Below, piece after piece: positions 28,768 through 38,500 of a DNA stretch of 64,000 bases (positions are counted from its first letter, which is position 1; the number at the start of each line of letters is the position of its first letter). The stretch spans positions 1-64,000 of the forward strand of contig NZ_BAXR01000012.1 of assembly GCF_001310635.1 (NCBI RefSeq), in the 5' to 3' direction. The DNA comes from Bacillus sp. JCM 19034. GTDB taxonomy: Bacteria; Bacillota; Bacilli; Bacillales; Bacillaceae_D. The translations under genes and the position numbers were made by a program. Under the pieces are notes generated by a model. The model searched no databases. It had not been told where the DNA came from and saw only the letters and a list, made by a program, of their open reading frames with translations.

Positions 28768-29536
28768 TTTTCTCCCTCCTCTGCTTGTCCGTTATCATGA
28801 TTATAAAGATCGTTAAGTTCAGAAGGAGCAATTTCACCTACTGGTTTATCTATCACTTTCAATCCTTTTTTCAATGCTATAATTCTTTCACCATATTCAA
28901 GGGCAATATCCATTTGATGAAGGATGCAAATGACTGTTAATTTCCGTTCTCTCGTTACTTCCCATAGTAAATCCATCACTTCACGACCTGCCTTCGGATC
29001 TAAACTAGCAATAGGCTCATCCGCAAGAACCATTTCAGGCTTTTGCATTAGCATTCGGGCAATCGCCACTCGCTGTTGTTGCCCGCCAGATAATTGATCC
29101 GCTCGCCGCTTCGCTAGATGAGAAAGCCCAACACGTTCAAGGCAATACATTGCTTCCATCCTTAATTGCTTTGTCGCAAATGGAGCAAAGGTCTCAAAAG
29201 GAGTTCTTACACTCCCTAACGCACCGAATAATACATTTTGAAACACAGTTAAATTATGAATAAGATGAAAATGCTGAAAGACCATTCCGATCCTTTTACG
29301 TACCGGACGTAGTTGACGTTTATTTAATTTCGTTAAATCTTGATTGTTAAATAAAATCTTACCTTCTGTAGGTGATTCAAAACTGCTTATACAACGGAAA
29401 AGGGTCGATTTACCCGACCCATTGTGGCCCAGCAAAACAACCCCTTCACCGTTCTGTACATCAAAGTTGATATTATTTAATGCAGTTGTCCCATCCGAGA
29501 ATGTTTTTTAACTCCTTGTACAGAAAGAGAAATCAC
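28764..29536 (-). CDS. phnC: phosphonate ABC transporter ATPase PhnC (frame broken once)
   Basis: The GTG at 29536 (AGGAGGG 6 bases before) reads MISLSVQGVKK, then one base is missing from a run of six T (plus strand 29514-29519). Restoring it gives TFSDGTTALNNINF and joins the ATPase core: Walker A LLGHNGSGKS, signature LSGGQQQR, Walker B MVLADEP, and the H-loop ICILHQMD. Full length is about 257 residues, normal for PhnC. It follows phnD by 11 bases. The break removes only the first 35 residues and is probably a sequencing error. Confidence 0.9.
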
Positions 29537-29547
29537 AGAATTCCCTC

Positions 29548-30474
29548 CTATTCCAACTCTAGCCCAAGCACGCGATAGGCTTCACGCATTGAATCATAAT
29601 CTGAATCTTGTGCTTCAACAAATCGTGCTTCTAAATATTTATCATTTTCACCAGTAATGGTAATTGACTCGATTATCTTATTCTGATTTTCAAGAATAGC
29701 CTCTTGAACAGCTTTCACAAAATCAGCAGGCAAATTGGGACCGACAACAAATACATCATTCGGTAATGGTGGTCCTTCGACTAATAAACGATATTTCCCT
29801 TCGCCATCTTCTTCAACAATTTGATGATAATCTTTAATACCAGTAGCTAGTACGTCAACTTCGTGGTTTTTAAATGCTTCAATTCGAGCTCCGTCTAATA
29901 GCTTAATATCAACATCACGATCCAAATCAAATCCAGCTTCAATTAAAATTTGGCTCGGTCCAATGTGACCACTTGTTGAACCAGCATCCTTCATAGCAAT
30001 AGATGTGCCTTTAATATCTTCAAGAGTATGATAATCACTATCCTCATGAACGATAATCGCTGCACTGTATTCAGAACGCTCAATGCCGATAATTGGCTCT
30101 GCTTCTGGTACGACAGCCCTAATTTGTGCGTATTCAGATGGTCCAGCTAATAACATATCAACCTGATCATATTCTAGGGCAGTAGCACCGATAATACGGT
30201 CAGTTACAGCAAAGAATTCAACCTCTATATCAAGAACTTCTTCTAATGCATCTTTGAACGGACCAAATTCACGTTGTAATTCTTCCATTCCCTCAACGCC
30301 AGTATCTGCAAAGCGAATTTTGTCTGGCCAATCTTCTCTACTACCTGTTTCTTCACTAGAAGCATTATCTTCTTGCTCATTATCTTTCTCAGGTTCGTTA
30401 GAAGCTGACTCACCACAGGCTACTAATAAAAGAGCTACAAACATTAAGGCTAGAATTACTTTTATCTTTTTCAT
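29548..30474 (-). CDS. phnD: phosphonate-binding lipoprotein PhnD
   Basis: 308 residues. The signal peptide MKKIKVILALMFVALLLVA precedes the lipobox cysteine (LVAC), followed by an acidic linker of about 30 residues and the periplasmic-type binding domain. KIRFADTGVEGMEELQREFG, EFFAVTDRIIGATALEYDQV and GSTSGHIGPSQILIEAGFD match the PhnD/SsuA-like family; the T/S-S-G motif contributes to the phosphonate site. First gene of the phn operon, preceded by a candidate Pho box. Confidence 0.92.
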   Translation of the reverse strand: MKKIKVILALMFVALLLVACGESASNEPEKDNEQEDNASSEETGSREDWPDKIRFADTGVEGMEELQREFGPFKDALEEVLDIEVEFFAVTDRIIGATALEYDQVDMLLAGPSEYAQIRAVVPEAEPIIGIERSEYSAAIIVHEDSDYHTLEDIKGTSIAMKDAGSTSGHIGPSQILIEAGFDLDRDVDIKLLDGARIEAFKNHEVDVLATGIKDYHQIVEEDGEGKYRLLVEGPPLPNDVFVVGPNLPADFVKAVQEAILENQNKIIESITITGENDKYLEARFVEAQDSDYDSMREAYRVLGLELE

Positions 30475-30514
30475 ATGAGTCCCCCCGCGTAGGTGTATTT
30501 TTCTTACTTGTCCA

Positions 30515-30579
30515 AGTATAAGGGAGTAGTATTAACCGTATTTGGATATAAAGTAAAAGAGTTGTTAAGATTTTTTAAA
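30515..30579 (-). promoter_or_regulatory. candidate Pho box and -10 upstream of phnD
   Basis: On the minus strand three hexamers, TTTAAA, TTAACA and TTTACT (30552-30579), repeat with 5-base gaps, the layout of B. subtilis PhoP sites (TT-A/C/T-ACA direct repeats). A TATACT -10 lies downstream at 30515-30520 with no -35. This suggests induction by phosphate starvation through PhoPR; no PhoPR genes are in the window. Confidence 0.5.
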
Positions 30580-30660
30580 GGTATTTTCCATTTAATCAAT
30601 AATGAACGAAACCATTCCGCGTGCTAGTAACAAATGTTTAAACGATATAAACACATTAAA

Positions 30661-30692
30661 GCCCCTCACAAGCTAATTAACTTGCGAGAGGC
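30661..30692 (-). terminator. hairpin in the gap between phnD and the ABC exporter
   Basis: On the minus strand GCCTCTCGCAAG pairs with CTTGTGAGGGGC (two G-U pairs) and is followed by TTTAATGTGTTT. It would stop read-through from the exporter operon toward phnD. Confidence 0.5.
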
Positions 30693-30717
30693 TATGCTGC
30701 TTTTGCAATGACTACTT

Positions 30718-30850
30718 TTATTCAAGGACCATTAAATACCAGGGATCAAGATCTCCATATCCGATCCAGTTACTGTACTTTGAAATGGACCCTTTTGAGT
30801 TTAAATAATAGCTCAATTCTAACCTATAAATACACAAAGAGTAATGGAAA
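30718..30850 (-). pseudogene. possible gene remnant
   Basis: The minus strand holds about 45 open codons without a start, ending in SKYSNWIGYGDLDPWYLMVL, E, stop. The aromatic- and glycine-rich sequence looks protein-like and may be the C-terminus of a lost gene. I do not recognise it. Confidence 0.25.
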
Positions 30851-30882
30851 AGAGACTCTCACATCACTTGTGAAAGACCTCT
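30851..30882 (-). terminator. terminator of the exporter operon
   Basis: On the minus strand AGAGGTCTTTCAC pairs with GTGAGAGTCTCT (one bulge, G-U pairs) around a 7-base loop, followed by TTTTCC. It is 50 bases past the last gene of the operon. Confidence 0.55.
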
Positions 30883-30932
30883 AATCCGCTCTCGTAAAAG
30901 GTGTTATAGTTATATAGAAAAACAGTAGAAAC

Positions 30933-31700
30933 CTAAAAACCCTTTTCAACTAACCATCTCATCAAACTTTCTTCTCTATTTTTCGGATTGTCATATTGCG
31001 GGTCGTATTTTCTCATTCTCTTCTCTGCAATTAGTTTTCCATCTACCATAAACAATACCCTTTCAGTTTTCGCTGCCACCTTTGCGTCATGGGTAACGAG
31101 CATAATTGTCGTCCCTTTTTTGTTAATCTCTGTAAGGATGGACATAACCTCTGCTGTTGATTTTGAATCCAATGCCCCTGTTGGTTCGTCTCCAAAGATA
31201 ATATCTGGTTCATTGATCAATGCTCTACAAATAGCAACTCTTTGCAACTGTCCGCCAGAGCCTTGCGTAATAGAATGATCTGCAAGCTTTTCAATCCCCG
31301 TCATTTTCATTAGTTTCTTCGCTTTTTGATGGATCAAATATTTATCTGCATCTTTTGAAACTAGTGCAGGAAACATAACATTATCAATTAATGATAAATT
31401 TTTTAAGAGATTAATATCTTGAAAAATAAATCCCATGCTTTTCAGGCGAATGTTTGCCAATGTCTCTTCTTTTAGACGAGAAATTTCATTACCTTTAAAT
31501 GCCACGCTTCCTGATGTGATTTTATCCATGCCACTTATATTATATAGCAGTGTTGATTTCCCACTTCCAGAAGGCCCCATCACTGATACGAATTCGCCCT
31601 CTTCAATCTCCAAGCTTATATCCTTTAAGATTTGTAGCGTATGTTGATTTCCTAATTTCACGTGTTTGTTCACATTTCTAGCTTCTACTATAAGGCTCAT
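30933..31700 (-). CDS. ABC exporter ATPase (MacB/LolD-like)
   Basis: 255 residues with Walker A MGPSGSGKSTLLYNI, Q-loop MGFIFQDINLL, signature GSGGQLQRVAICRALINEP, Walker B DIIFGDEPTGALDSKS and switch histidine MLVTHDAKV. The EPTGALDS form and partner gene place it with the FtsX-permease class (MacB, LolD, BceA). The canonical LSGGQ is changed to GSGGQ. It follows the large FtsX-type permease gene by 65 bases and should form one transporter with it. The C-terminal tail (KYDPQYDNPKNREESLMRWL) is a typical add-on. Confidence 0.9.
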   Translation of the reverse strand: MSLIVEARNVNKHVKLGNQHTLQILKDISLEIEEGEFVSVMGPSGSGKSTLLYNISGMDKITSGSVAFKGNEISRLKEETLANIRLKSMGFIFQDINLLKNLSLIDNVMFPALVSKDADKYLIHQKAKKLMKMTGIEKLADHSITQGSGGQLQRVAICRALINEPDIIFGDEPTGALDSKSTAEVMSILTEINKKGTTIMLVTHDAKVAAKTERVLFMVDGKLIAEKRMRKYDPQYDNPKNREESLMRWLVEKGF

Positions 31701-31765
31701 TTATCATACTCCCTTGCCAATTATTATAATCAACGTACATCCTCGATCAGCCTTCTAAAGCACAT

Positions 31766-34120
31766 CTAACTTTTTAAAATGACTGATAAATCATCTGTAA
31801 CAGCTACCTTACAGGATACATAGATTGTCATTCCAACTACTGCAATCAGTACCAACGGACATAGTAGCCAAGTCTGCCAGGCAACCGTAATCAATTCAAT
31901 TTTGGCAGCTCCCATAGAGGACATCGCCATACTTACTATAACCCCACCTAAGTAATTGGAAGCTAGTACTCCGAAAATGATTCCTACTACTAATACCATC
32001 AACGTTCCTGCCATATATTGATGACGAATATTTTGTGAAGTTAGTCCGACACTTCGCATAATAGCAATCTGCGACATATCTTTTGATAATAACATGCGAA
32101 GGAATAAGGCCGTTATTAATACAATAATAATGACGGCAATGGCCATCCCTCCTATAACAATAATGCTCATTTGATCAATAATATTTCCAAGGGTTTGTTG
32201 TGTATAATCTTTGATATCATTGACTTGTGCAAAGTCATAGGTAGCCTGATAATCGTACATTTTTCTTTGTATATCCACACCCGGAGCAACATCTATGTTC
32301 ACGATATACCAAAGAACGGCATCGTTATTAATACCAAGACTTGTATCCGCCTTAGCTGTTTTCCCTCCGTTTGTGATATCTTGATAGATTCCCGTTACTT
32401 TCAACGTTCTTTCTTGTCCGTTAGCCTTTACTATTACTTCATCTCCCACTCTCTTGTTTAATACGTCCTTTGATGCATTTGCATAAGATAGTGAGATCTC
32501 ACCTTCATTCTCAGGAGCTCTTCCTTCTAGGTATTTTAATGGAAATACAGAAAAGTCTCCGATCTCAATATTTATATAATCCCAATTACCTTCAGCATTT
32601 TTGACCTGGTAAGAGCTTGTTATGAAGGCTGCGTACTTTTCAATGTCAGAATCATTTTGGAGCTCTTCCTGCAGCCTTTGAAAATCTTCTGTTATCATGT
32701 CCGTCAAGCGAAGGTCAATTCGCATGTCGGATTTTCCGATACCCATGTAAGTAGAAAATTCCGGTGAATTCATGGTGTTAAAGATAGTAAGAGGGAGGAT
32801 GATAATAAATGTACATACAATATAAATGAAAAACAGCAACCTATATAATTTAGATCGTTTCCAAACATCCCTTAAGCCCATATAAATATTAGTGCTAAAA
32901 AACTTGTTCTTAAGCAGTGGCAAACTGTATTTTCGTTCCTTACCACGTTCCATAATAGCTGATCGCAAGGCTTCTACTGCGGAAATTTTATCAATTCTTT
33001 TCAACACTTTCTTGCAATATATTACAATCATGAAATAGATTACAAGTGGAGCAATAAGAGATAATACATATTTTAAATTTCCTGATAAATCTGAGGAGAT
33101 GTAAAGCTTCATATTTCCGTTAAATAGATTTACTACCACAAAGGAAAGCAGATAGCCTAGTATACCAGCAATTATGGCCATGATTCTGTATTTATTAAGA
33201 TATACCTTCTTTATATCCTTTTTGGATAAACCTATTGCTTTCATTACACCAATTTCTCTTAAATCTTCATCAATCGTTGCCAAAAACGTCATTCTAATAC
33301 AAAGAGAAGCAATAATTATCAAGAGAAAACTGATAAGAATAATGACCATTGCCACCGCTGCATCTGACATTGCATTAAATAATAAGAAGATCATTCCTTC
33401 GACTGTTGGACCATTAGCCGGAAGCCCAGCTTCGATATAGGCAGTTTGTACGGCTTGGGAATCCCCATCTTCAGTTAGTTTAAATTCAATGAGATATTCT
33501 AGTTCCGTTGCCTGCATCTTGTACATTTCATCATAATCTTCCTGATTCAGAACAAATCGTTTCGAGGAAGTAAGAGAAGAGTTCATTTCATAATCTCTAG
33601 CATAATCTGAAATGACAAACTCCTTATAATATTCACCGCTTTTCACTCTAATCGTTTCGCCGATTTCTAAGTCATATTGCTGCATGAAGTAGATAGGAAC
33701 GGCGACTTCTCCTGCTTTTACATTTAGCTTTTCGTTATTTAAATCTAATATAAAATCAAACTTTTCATTCTGAACTACAAATGAAATATCCTGTACCGTG
33801 CCAGCCATCGTTTGATTTTCACCAAAATGAATCTGACTTCCATCGACCGTTAAGAGAACCATCGTTTCCTGCATCGCGATATGTTCACGATGATCCTCAG
33901 TAAATTGATCAATTTTCTCCTGATCAAATTCTCCGGAATGCATTTGAGTAATATCGGCAGGGACTGCTCGTTCTTGTAATTCAGACATTGACTGAATGAG
34001 ATTGGCGATGTTATTTGTCGCACTAGCTGCAAGGATAACAGCCAACGTCATACATACAAATACAGCAATCGTGACCATTTTGTTCCTTAAAAAATCGTTC
34101 TTCACCATTTTAAAAAACAT
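31766..34120 (-). CDS. FtsX-type ABC permease
   Basis: About 784 residues with the double-FtsX layout. An N-terminal helix (TIAVFVCMTLAVILAASATN) and extracellular domain are followed by three helices (VAMVIILISFLLIIIASLCI onward). A repeat of helix plus extracellular domain and three final helices then ends the protein. The conserved FtsX loop DLREIGVMKAIGLSKKDIKK follows the first core helix, and ATSQNIRHQY-like residues (SVGLTSQNIRHQYMAGTLMV) the second. The ATG at 34120 has AGGGGG at 7-base spacing and is preferred over the upstream frame start. It lies between the MFS gene and the ATPase. Confidence 0.88.
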   Translation of the reverse strand: MFFKMVKNDFLRNKMVTIAVFVCMTLAVILAASATNNIANLIQSMSELQERAVPADITQMHSGEFDQEKIDQFTEDHREHIAMQETMVLLTVDGSQIHFGENQTMAGTVQDISFVVQNEKFDFILDLNNEKLNVKAGEVAVPIYFMQQYDLEIGETIRVKSGEYYKEFVISDYARDYEMNSSLTSSKRFVLNQEDYDEMYKMQATELEYLIEFKLTEDGDSQAVQTAYIEAGLPANGPTVEGMIFLLFNAMSDAAVAMVIILISFLLIIIASLCIRMTFLATIDEDLREIGVMKAIGLSKKDIKKVYLNKYRIMAIIAGILGYLLSFVVVNLFNGNMKLYISSDLSGNLKYVLSLIAPLVIYFMIVIYCKKVLKRIDKISAVEALRSAIMERGKERKYSLPLLKNKFFSTNIYMGLRDVWKRSKLYRLLFFIYIVCTFIIILPLTIFNTMNSPEFSTYMGIGKSDMRIDLRLTDMITEDFQRLQEELQNDSDIEKYAAFITSSYQVKNAEGNWDYINIEIGDFSVFPLKYLEGRAPENEGEISLSYANASKDVLNKRVGDEVIVKANGQERTLKVTGIYQDITNGGKTAKADTSLGINNDAVLWYIVNIDVAPGVDIQRKMYDYQATYDFAQVNDIKDYTQQTLGNIIDQMSIIVIGGMAIAVIIIVLITALFLRMLLSKDMSQIAIMRSVGLTSQNIRHQYMAGTLMVLVVGIIFGVLASNYLGGVIVSMAMSSMGAAKIELITVAWQTWLLCPLVLIAVVGMTIYVSCKVAVTDDLSVILKS

Positions 34121-34162
34121 TATTTTCCCCCTGGCTTTTGCATGCCTTCTTCGCAAAATTTC

Positions 34163-35493
34163 CTATTCATGAGATAATTGTTCTGATTGGTAACGACTAC
34201 CTATACCTATTTGTGTTTCCATATCACGAATACCCTTTGATTTCGATACAAATAGTGCCGTAACAACGAGACCCATTCCGGCAAGAATGATTACTAACCC
34301 AATACCCCTTGTCTCACCTGTTCCTATCATTTTCCCAACAGTATCTGCAAGCACGCCTCCTTCTACAAGTGCTGGATTAAATACATAGTCTGCTAAAACC
34401 CCACCTAAAACGTACGCTGCTACAAATCCTAGCTGTGAAATTAAAGAAATAAGTCCCCATGCTCTGCCCTGCTTATCATTATCGATTGATTTTCTTATGA
34501 GAACATCGATACATGCATTGGCAAATGGCAACGATGCAAAAAACAAAAATCCAAATATAATAATGATTGGGATACTAGTAGTGGCACCAAACCCTGCCAT
34601 CGTAATACCAGACACAATAAAGCTCATGATCATGACGTTCACATAGTTTTTCTTAATAAGGCCATTTCCAATAATAATACTTGACACCATCATCCCACAG
34701 GCAACGACTGTTTGGAGAATTCCTGTCGTTTTCTCATCGGCAAAGGATAAGATCATTGGTTTTGACAGTACTTGAATAATTCCCATGTAGAACATTAAAA
34801 ATGAAACAAGCACAATTAATAGCATAACTCCTTTAGATTGGAGAATAATCAACCATCCTTCTTTTAATTCCTTGAAAAATTCAATTCTTTCTTACTCTGT
34901 GGTTTAACTGCAAGAGATTTCCTTATTGAGAAGATTGCAATGACTGTGACAATAAAAGTGAGTATATCGATGACGAGAATCACCTCCATACTGTAAAAGG
35001 CTAATATTAATCCACCTAAAATCGGTGAAATCAAAAACTTAGAAGAAGAGGCAACTCCCATCAATCCACTCGCTTTTGTATATTCCTCCTCTGTCAGTAA
35101 ATCTGTAATGGTTGCTTTGTATGCTGGGTTTAACAATGCTGAAAAAACAGAACTAAATCCAATACACAGGCAGATTTGCCACACCTGAATTTCTCCAGAA
35201 AGCATAAGGCCTAATAGCACAAGTAGTGCACATCCCGAAACGATATCTCCGATCATCATGAGTAACCTTCGATCATATCGGTCTGCAAGAACTCCCGCAG
35301 CTGGTGCTAGTAAAATCATCGGTAAAAGGGCGGCCATTTCCACCATTGCGATATCCACCGCTGATTGTGTCATTAGCCACACATATACCCCAAGACCAAA
35401 AGCTGTCAATCCAGTACCAATATTAGATATCAATTCCCCAGTCCAGAGTACTAGAAATTTGTTAAATCCATTTTCTATTTTTAATTCATTCAC
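34163..35493 (-). CDS. MFS exporter, MefA/MFS_3-like (frame broken once)
   Basis: The first part (34864-35493) holds the N-terminal six helices with the MFS motif A (GVLADRYDRRLLMMIGD). The frame is lost at a run of five A (34875-34879, plus strand) and resumes as FKELKEGWLIILQSKGVMLL into the second six helices. One restored base gives about 443 residues, normal for macrolide-type efflux MFS proteins. The order TetR, MFS, FtsX permease, ATPase with short gaps suggests one operon controlled by the TetR protein. Confidence 0.85.
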
Positions 35494-35558
35494 TATGTAG
35501 TATCTCCTCTCAACAACTACTTTGTCCCATACCGTCTATTAAGAAGAAAAACTCCGTA

Positions 35559-36197
35559 TTATTCATCACTATTGCTGCCAAACATCTCTATAATATACAT
35601 AAAACTTCCGCTTTCAGCACCAAGCAATCTTTCTAAGTTATAAACAAACGCCTGTATGCGAGATAGTTGCTCATCGTTAGTCATCTCGACCATATCATCA
35701 TCAAAAACGGTATTCAGATATATGACGACCATTTCCATGCACTCAAACGGAAATGGTGTGTTAAACAACCCTTGCTCAATCCCTTCACGGATGATATCTG
35801 TTAGTATTCTGGGAACGTTGTTAATGATGACCTTTTGTATCTTTTGATGCATTAATGCATTTTGCGGCTTATGAATGTGCTCTTTAATTTCTTTGCCGCT
35901 TTCCCCATCTACGTTTAGAGCCATGACCACACGAAAAATACGCTCGTGTATCGGGATACTCTTGTCTAAAGCAACTTCATTGGCCGCACTTAAAATCTGA
36001 TTACTATAACGCTCAATTAGGCCATCCATAATCGCCTCTTTCGATTTGAAGTGATGATAGAGCGTGCCCCTTGCAATTCCGACTTTTTCAAGAATATCTT
36101 TTGTGCTCGTGCCATCAAAGCCTTTCTGAGCAAAAAGCTCTTCAGCTGCATCTAGTATTTCGTTTTTTCGGTCATCCGCTTCTTTGACAACTCTCAT
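35559..36197 (-). CDS. TetR family transcriptional regulator
   Basis: 212 residues. The N-terminal helix-turn-helix (AEELFAQKGFDGTSTKDILEKVGIARGTLYHHFKSKEAIMDGL) is a clear TetR_N domain at about residues 15-60; the rest is the helical ligand domain. It is the first gene of the exporter operon and its own promoter carries a TetR-type palindrome, so it probably represses itself and the exporter genes until a toxic ligand binds. Confidence 0.92.
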   Translation of the reverse strand: MRVVKEADDRKNEILDAAEELFAQKGFDGTSTKDILEKVGIARGTLYHHFKSKEAIMDGLIERYSNQILSAANEVALDKSIPIHERIFRVVMALNVDGESGKEIKEHIHKPQNALMHQKIQKVIINNVPRILTDIIREGIEQGLFNTPFPFECMEMVVIYLNTVFDDDMVEMTNDEQLSRIQAFVYNLERLLGAESGSFMYIIEMFGSNSDE

Positions 36198-36232
36198 TAT
36201 TACATCTCCTTGTAATTCTTCTTACATCACAG

Positions 36233-36249
36233 ACCGACTGTCTGTCGGT
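36233..36249. promoter_or_regulatory. TetR-type operator ACCGAC-N5-GTCGGT
   Basis: A palindrome with 6-bp perfect arms, 36 bases before the tetR start and just downstream of the -10 box, so a bound repressor would block initiation. Confidence 0.6.
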
Positions 36250-36252
36250 ATT

Positions 36253-36280
36253 AGAATATCATACCATATTAAATTGTCAA
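36253..36280 (-). promoter_or_regulatory. promoter of the tetR-exporter operon
   Basis: On the minus strand: perfect -35 TTGACA (36275-36280), 16-base spacer, -10 TATTCT (36253-36258). The operator overlaps the expected start site. Confidence 0.65.
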
Positions 36281-36619
36281 TATGTTCGATCAAATTATTC
36301 ATAAATTTTAAAAATGAATATGAATAAGGCGTCTCAAAAGCTTAGACACTAATGAAACGCAATCTAGGGGGATATGATAAAGTTGGGGAGAACATGAAAG
36401 AAGTATTAATAGATAGGTCTAGCTCCGGGTAAAAATGCTTACTTAGCTACTTTATACAAGAGCTCCCTCTGAACGTTAGGAATGACAATCTATCGAGTAA
36501 CTCAGACAGTTCATAAAAGTTTGGACTAATGATGTTTTGGAGAAGGAAAAATTGTATTAAATCAGTAGCCTCTCAAACGTTCAGTGAACTCATGAGAAGT
36601 ACCAATTTTTCACCTTATT
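36281..36619. other. intergenic stretch without a recognisable gene
   Basis: The plus strand has a purine-rich site before ATGAAAGAAGTATTAATAGA, giving a 12-codon frame (MKEVLIDRSSSG) near 36394; no longer gene is visible. No clear terminator for the convergent side was found. Confidence 0.35.
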
Positions 36620-37819
36620 TCAAGTCTTCTGTTTACTATAAATCTGGATTAGCCAAATGAATCCTAGTAGCAGGAGTAAGCTTGCTGCAAGAATATAAAC
36701 CATTGATAACGGATTAAACTCCAACAAATAAAAGGCTACTAACGGTCCAAGAGCTGCTCCAATGTCAACAGCAATTGTATGTGCTGTGATTACCTTCACT
36801 CGGTGTGTTTGCGATGCTACCCCAGTTGCTAACGTATCTGTTATTGTCACAAAGCACGTTGATATAAATTGGAATAGAAGTAAAAGAACGAGTAATAGTA
36901 GCAGAGATTGTACATGGCCAAGTAGAAATAGCAAGATGCTGCCTATAAATAAAGGAATAAGCAGAATTTGTATTTTAGACGTTGACTGATCTAAACACTT
37001 TCCAATCCACGGTGCCACAAAGGGATCCCATCCCCACCGAATAGCTTGTATGACACCGGCCAATGTAGCCGCTCCTATCGTTACTTGTGCATAAGACCAG
37101 TCTGCTAGATAGCTTCTTTCAATTAGTGGACTTAATGTCGATGAAAACAAGCCAAATACAATGAATCCCATAGCTAGACTTGTTGTCAAAACAAGTGCTA
37201 CACGTGATGTAAACCAGCTTGTACCCCCTTGGGTTTGTTTCTCTTCGATTGGCTCAGCAGCTTTGACCGGAACTAGTAGCCATACAAACGGAAAGGCGAT
37301 TGCCGATAAGAGAGCAAACATACTTGTTACAAACGTAACTGACGTAATATCGACAAGGATCCCGCCCGCTAGCATGCCAACTAAGCCACCAATCCCCCAC
37401 AGTCCATTATATAAACCGACAAACCTTCCTCTATTGTTATCATTCGCTGCTTCAATGACAGTTAAATAGCCGCCAAGACGAAGTAACGACCAAGCTACGC
37501 CCCATAATGAACGCATGAGGAAGAGAAGCCAAAAGTCATGGATGATGCCATATGACATTGTCGTCAAAGCAGCTAATCCTACCGCAATCAACACCCCAGT
37601 CCGTAGCTGAAAATGTTTATAAAATAGCCCGACTAACGGGTTTAAAGGAAGACGGACAAAGCGATTTACTGACAAAAGGACACCGATTTGCCATAGAGCG
37701 GTAAGACCAATATCTCCCCAGTATAAAGGAAGAACGATAAAGAGCATCGAATCGCCCATAACCGCCACTGCTGTTAGTAATGCAATTCCTATAACCTGTT
37801 TTTTTGGTGTGATCTTCAT
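36620..37819 (-). CDS. MFS transporter
   Basis: 399 residues with about twelve hydrophobic helices and no long loops. It begins MKITPKKQVIGIALLTAVAV; the first-half motif A region is GVLLSVNRFVRLPLNPLVGL, and RGRFVGLYNGLWGIGGLVGM carries the motif B/C-like arginine and glycines. It overlaps the upstream Ham1-like gene by 4 bases (ATGA), so the two are co-translated. It is divergent from an SgrR-like regulator, whose E. coli counterpart controls the sugar efflux MFS protein SetA; a role in metabolite efflux is a reasonable guess. Confidence 0.85.
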   Translation of the reverse strand: MKITPKKQVIGIALLTAVAVMGDSMLFIVLPLYWGDIGLTALWQIGVLLSVNRFVRLPLNPLVGLFYKHFQLRTGVLIAVGLAALTTMSYGIIHDFWLLFLMRSLWGVAWSLLRLGGYLTVIEAANDNNRGRFVGLYNGLWGIGGLVGMLAGGILVDITSVTFVTSMFALLSAIAFPFVWLLVPVKAAEPIEEKQTQGGTSWFTSRVALVLTTSLAMGFIVFGLFSSTLSPLIERSYLADWSYAQVTIGAATLAGVIQAIRWGWDPFVAPWIGKCLDQSTSKIQILLIPLFIGSILLFLLGHVQSLLLLLVLLLLFQFISTCFVTITDTLATGVASQTHRVKVITAHTIAVDIGAALGPLVAFYLLEFNPLSMVYILAASLLLLLGFIWLIQIYSKQKT

Positions 37820-38403
37820 TGGTTAGCCAACCAATCATGTATTGCTAGATTGGCCTGAAATAATGCCTGTCTATGGTGATCAAACACCAGATAATCCTTA
37901 CTTGGCTGCTCAGCTAGTACAAGGCTATTACTGAGTAAGAAAATACCTCCATACCCATACCCTTCCTCTTCTAGCCTTTTTGTTGATATCCATCCATGCA
38001 TAACCCCCTCACAAACAACCTGCGTTCCATCAGGAAATGATACAACAATCGCACTGTGGAAAACAGCCTTTCGTTTACTAAGGGGAACTCCTTGTAATAA
38101 CTCTATGATCTTTTTCGCACGATCATCATCTGTACCTTTTAAAAATCGAGCTGTCTTTACACCAGGAAATCCATCTAACGCTTCAACCGATAGTCCAGAA
38201 TCCTCCCCAACAATAATCGATGTTGAATCGCCTCGCCTAATGGCCTCCACCTTCAAACGAGCATTTCCTCTAAATGTTGGTTCTGTTTCATCGATGTCCT
38301 CTATTTGGTTTGAGATTGCTGTTATAGGTAAACCAGTCCGTAGTAACCCTCTTTCCATCCATTCTCGTTTCACCTTGTTCCATGTTGCTATAACTACGTT
38401 CAT
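37816..38403 (-). CDS. Ham1/RdgB-like non-canonical purine NTP pyrophosphatase
   Basis: About 195 residues. The Ham1 signatures are present: a T-WN-K start (MNVVIATWNKVKREWMERGL), FRGNARLKVEAI, GEDSGLSVEALDGFPGVKTA and the late EEEGYGYGGIFLL. The family hydrolyses ITP, XTP and dITP to monophosphates. It differs from the usual housekeeping RdgB motifs (T-NxGK, DPxF), so a specialised homologue is likely. The ATG at 38403 has AGGAGGG at 8-base spacing; an upstream in-frame extension to 38460 lacks a site. Its stop overlaps the MFS gene start. Confidence 0.78.
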   Translation of the reverse strand: MNVVIATWNKVKREWMERGLLRTGLPITAISNQIEDIDETEPTFRGNARLKVEAIRRGDSTSIIVGEDSGLSVEALDGFPGVKTARFLKGTDDDRAKKIIELLQGVPLSKRKAVFHSAIVVSFPDGTQVVCEGVMHGWISTKRLEEEGYGYGGIFLLSNSLVLAEQPSKDYLVFDHHRQALFQANLAIHDWLANQ

Positions 38404-38500
38404 CTGAACATCCCTCCTATCTCTATTGTAGTTTTCTAAAGGAGGAAAAAAAGTGTACAATAAAATAGAATCTTTTCCCCTTTTAAGGCAGGTGATATAA

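Noticed and set aside
36394-36450. 12-codon frame MKEVLIDRSSSG with a ribosome binding site
   Set aside because: Too short and without context to support a gene.
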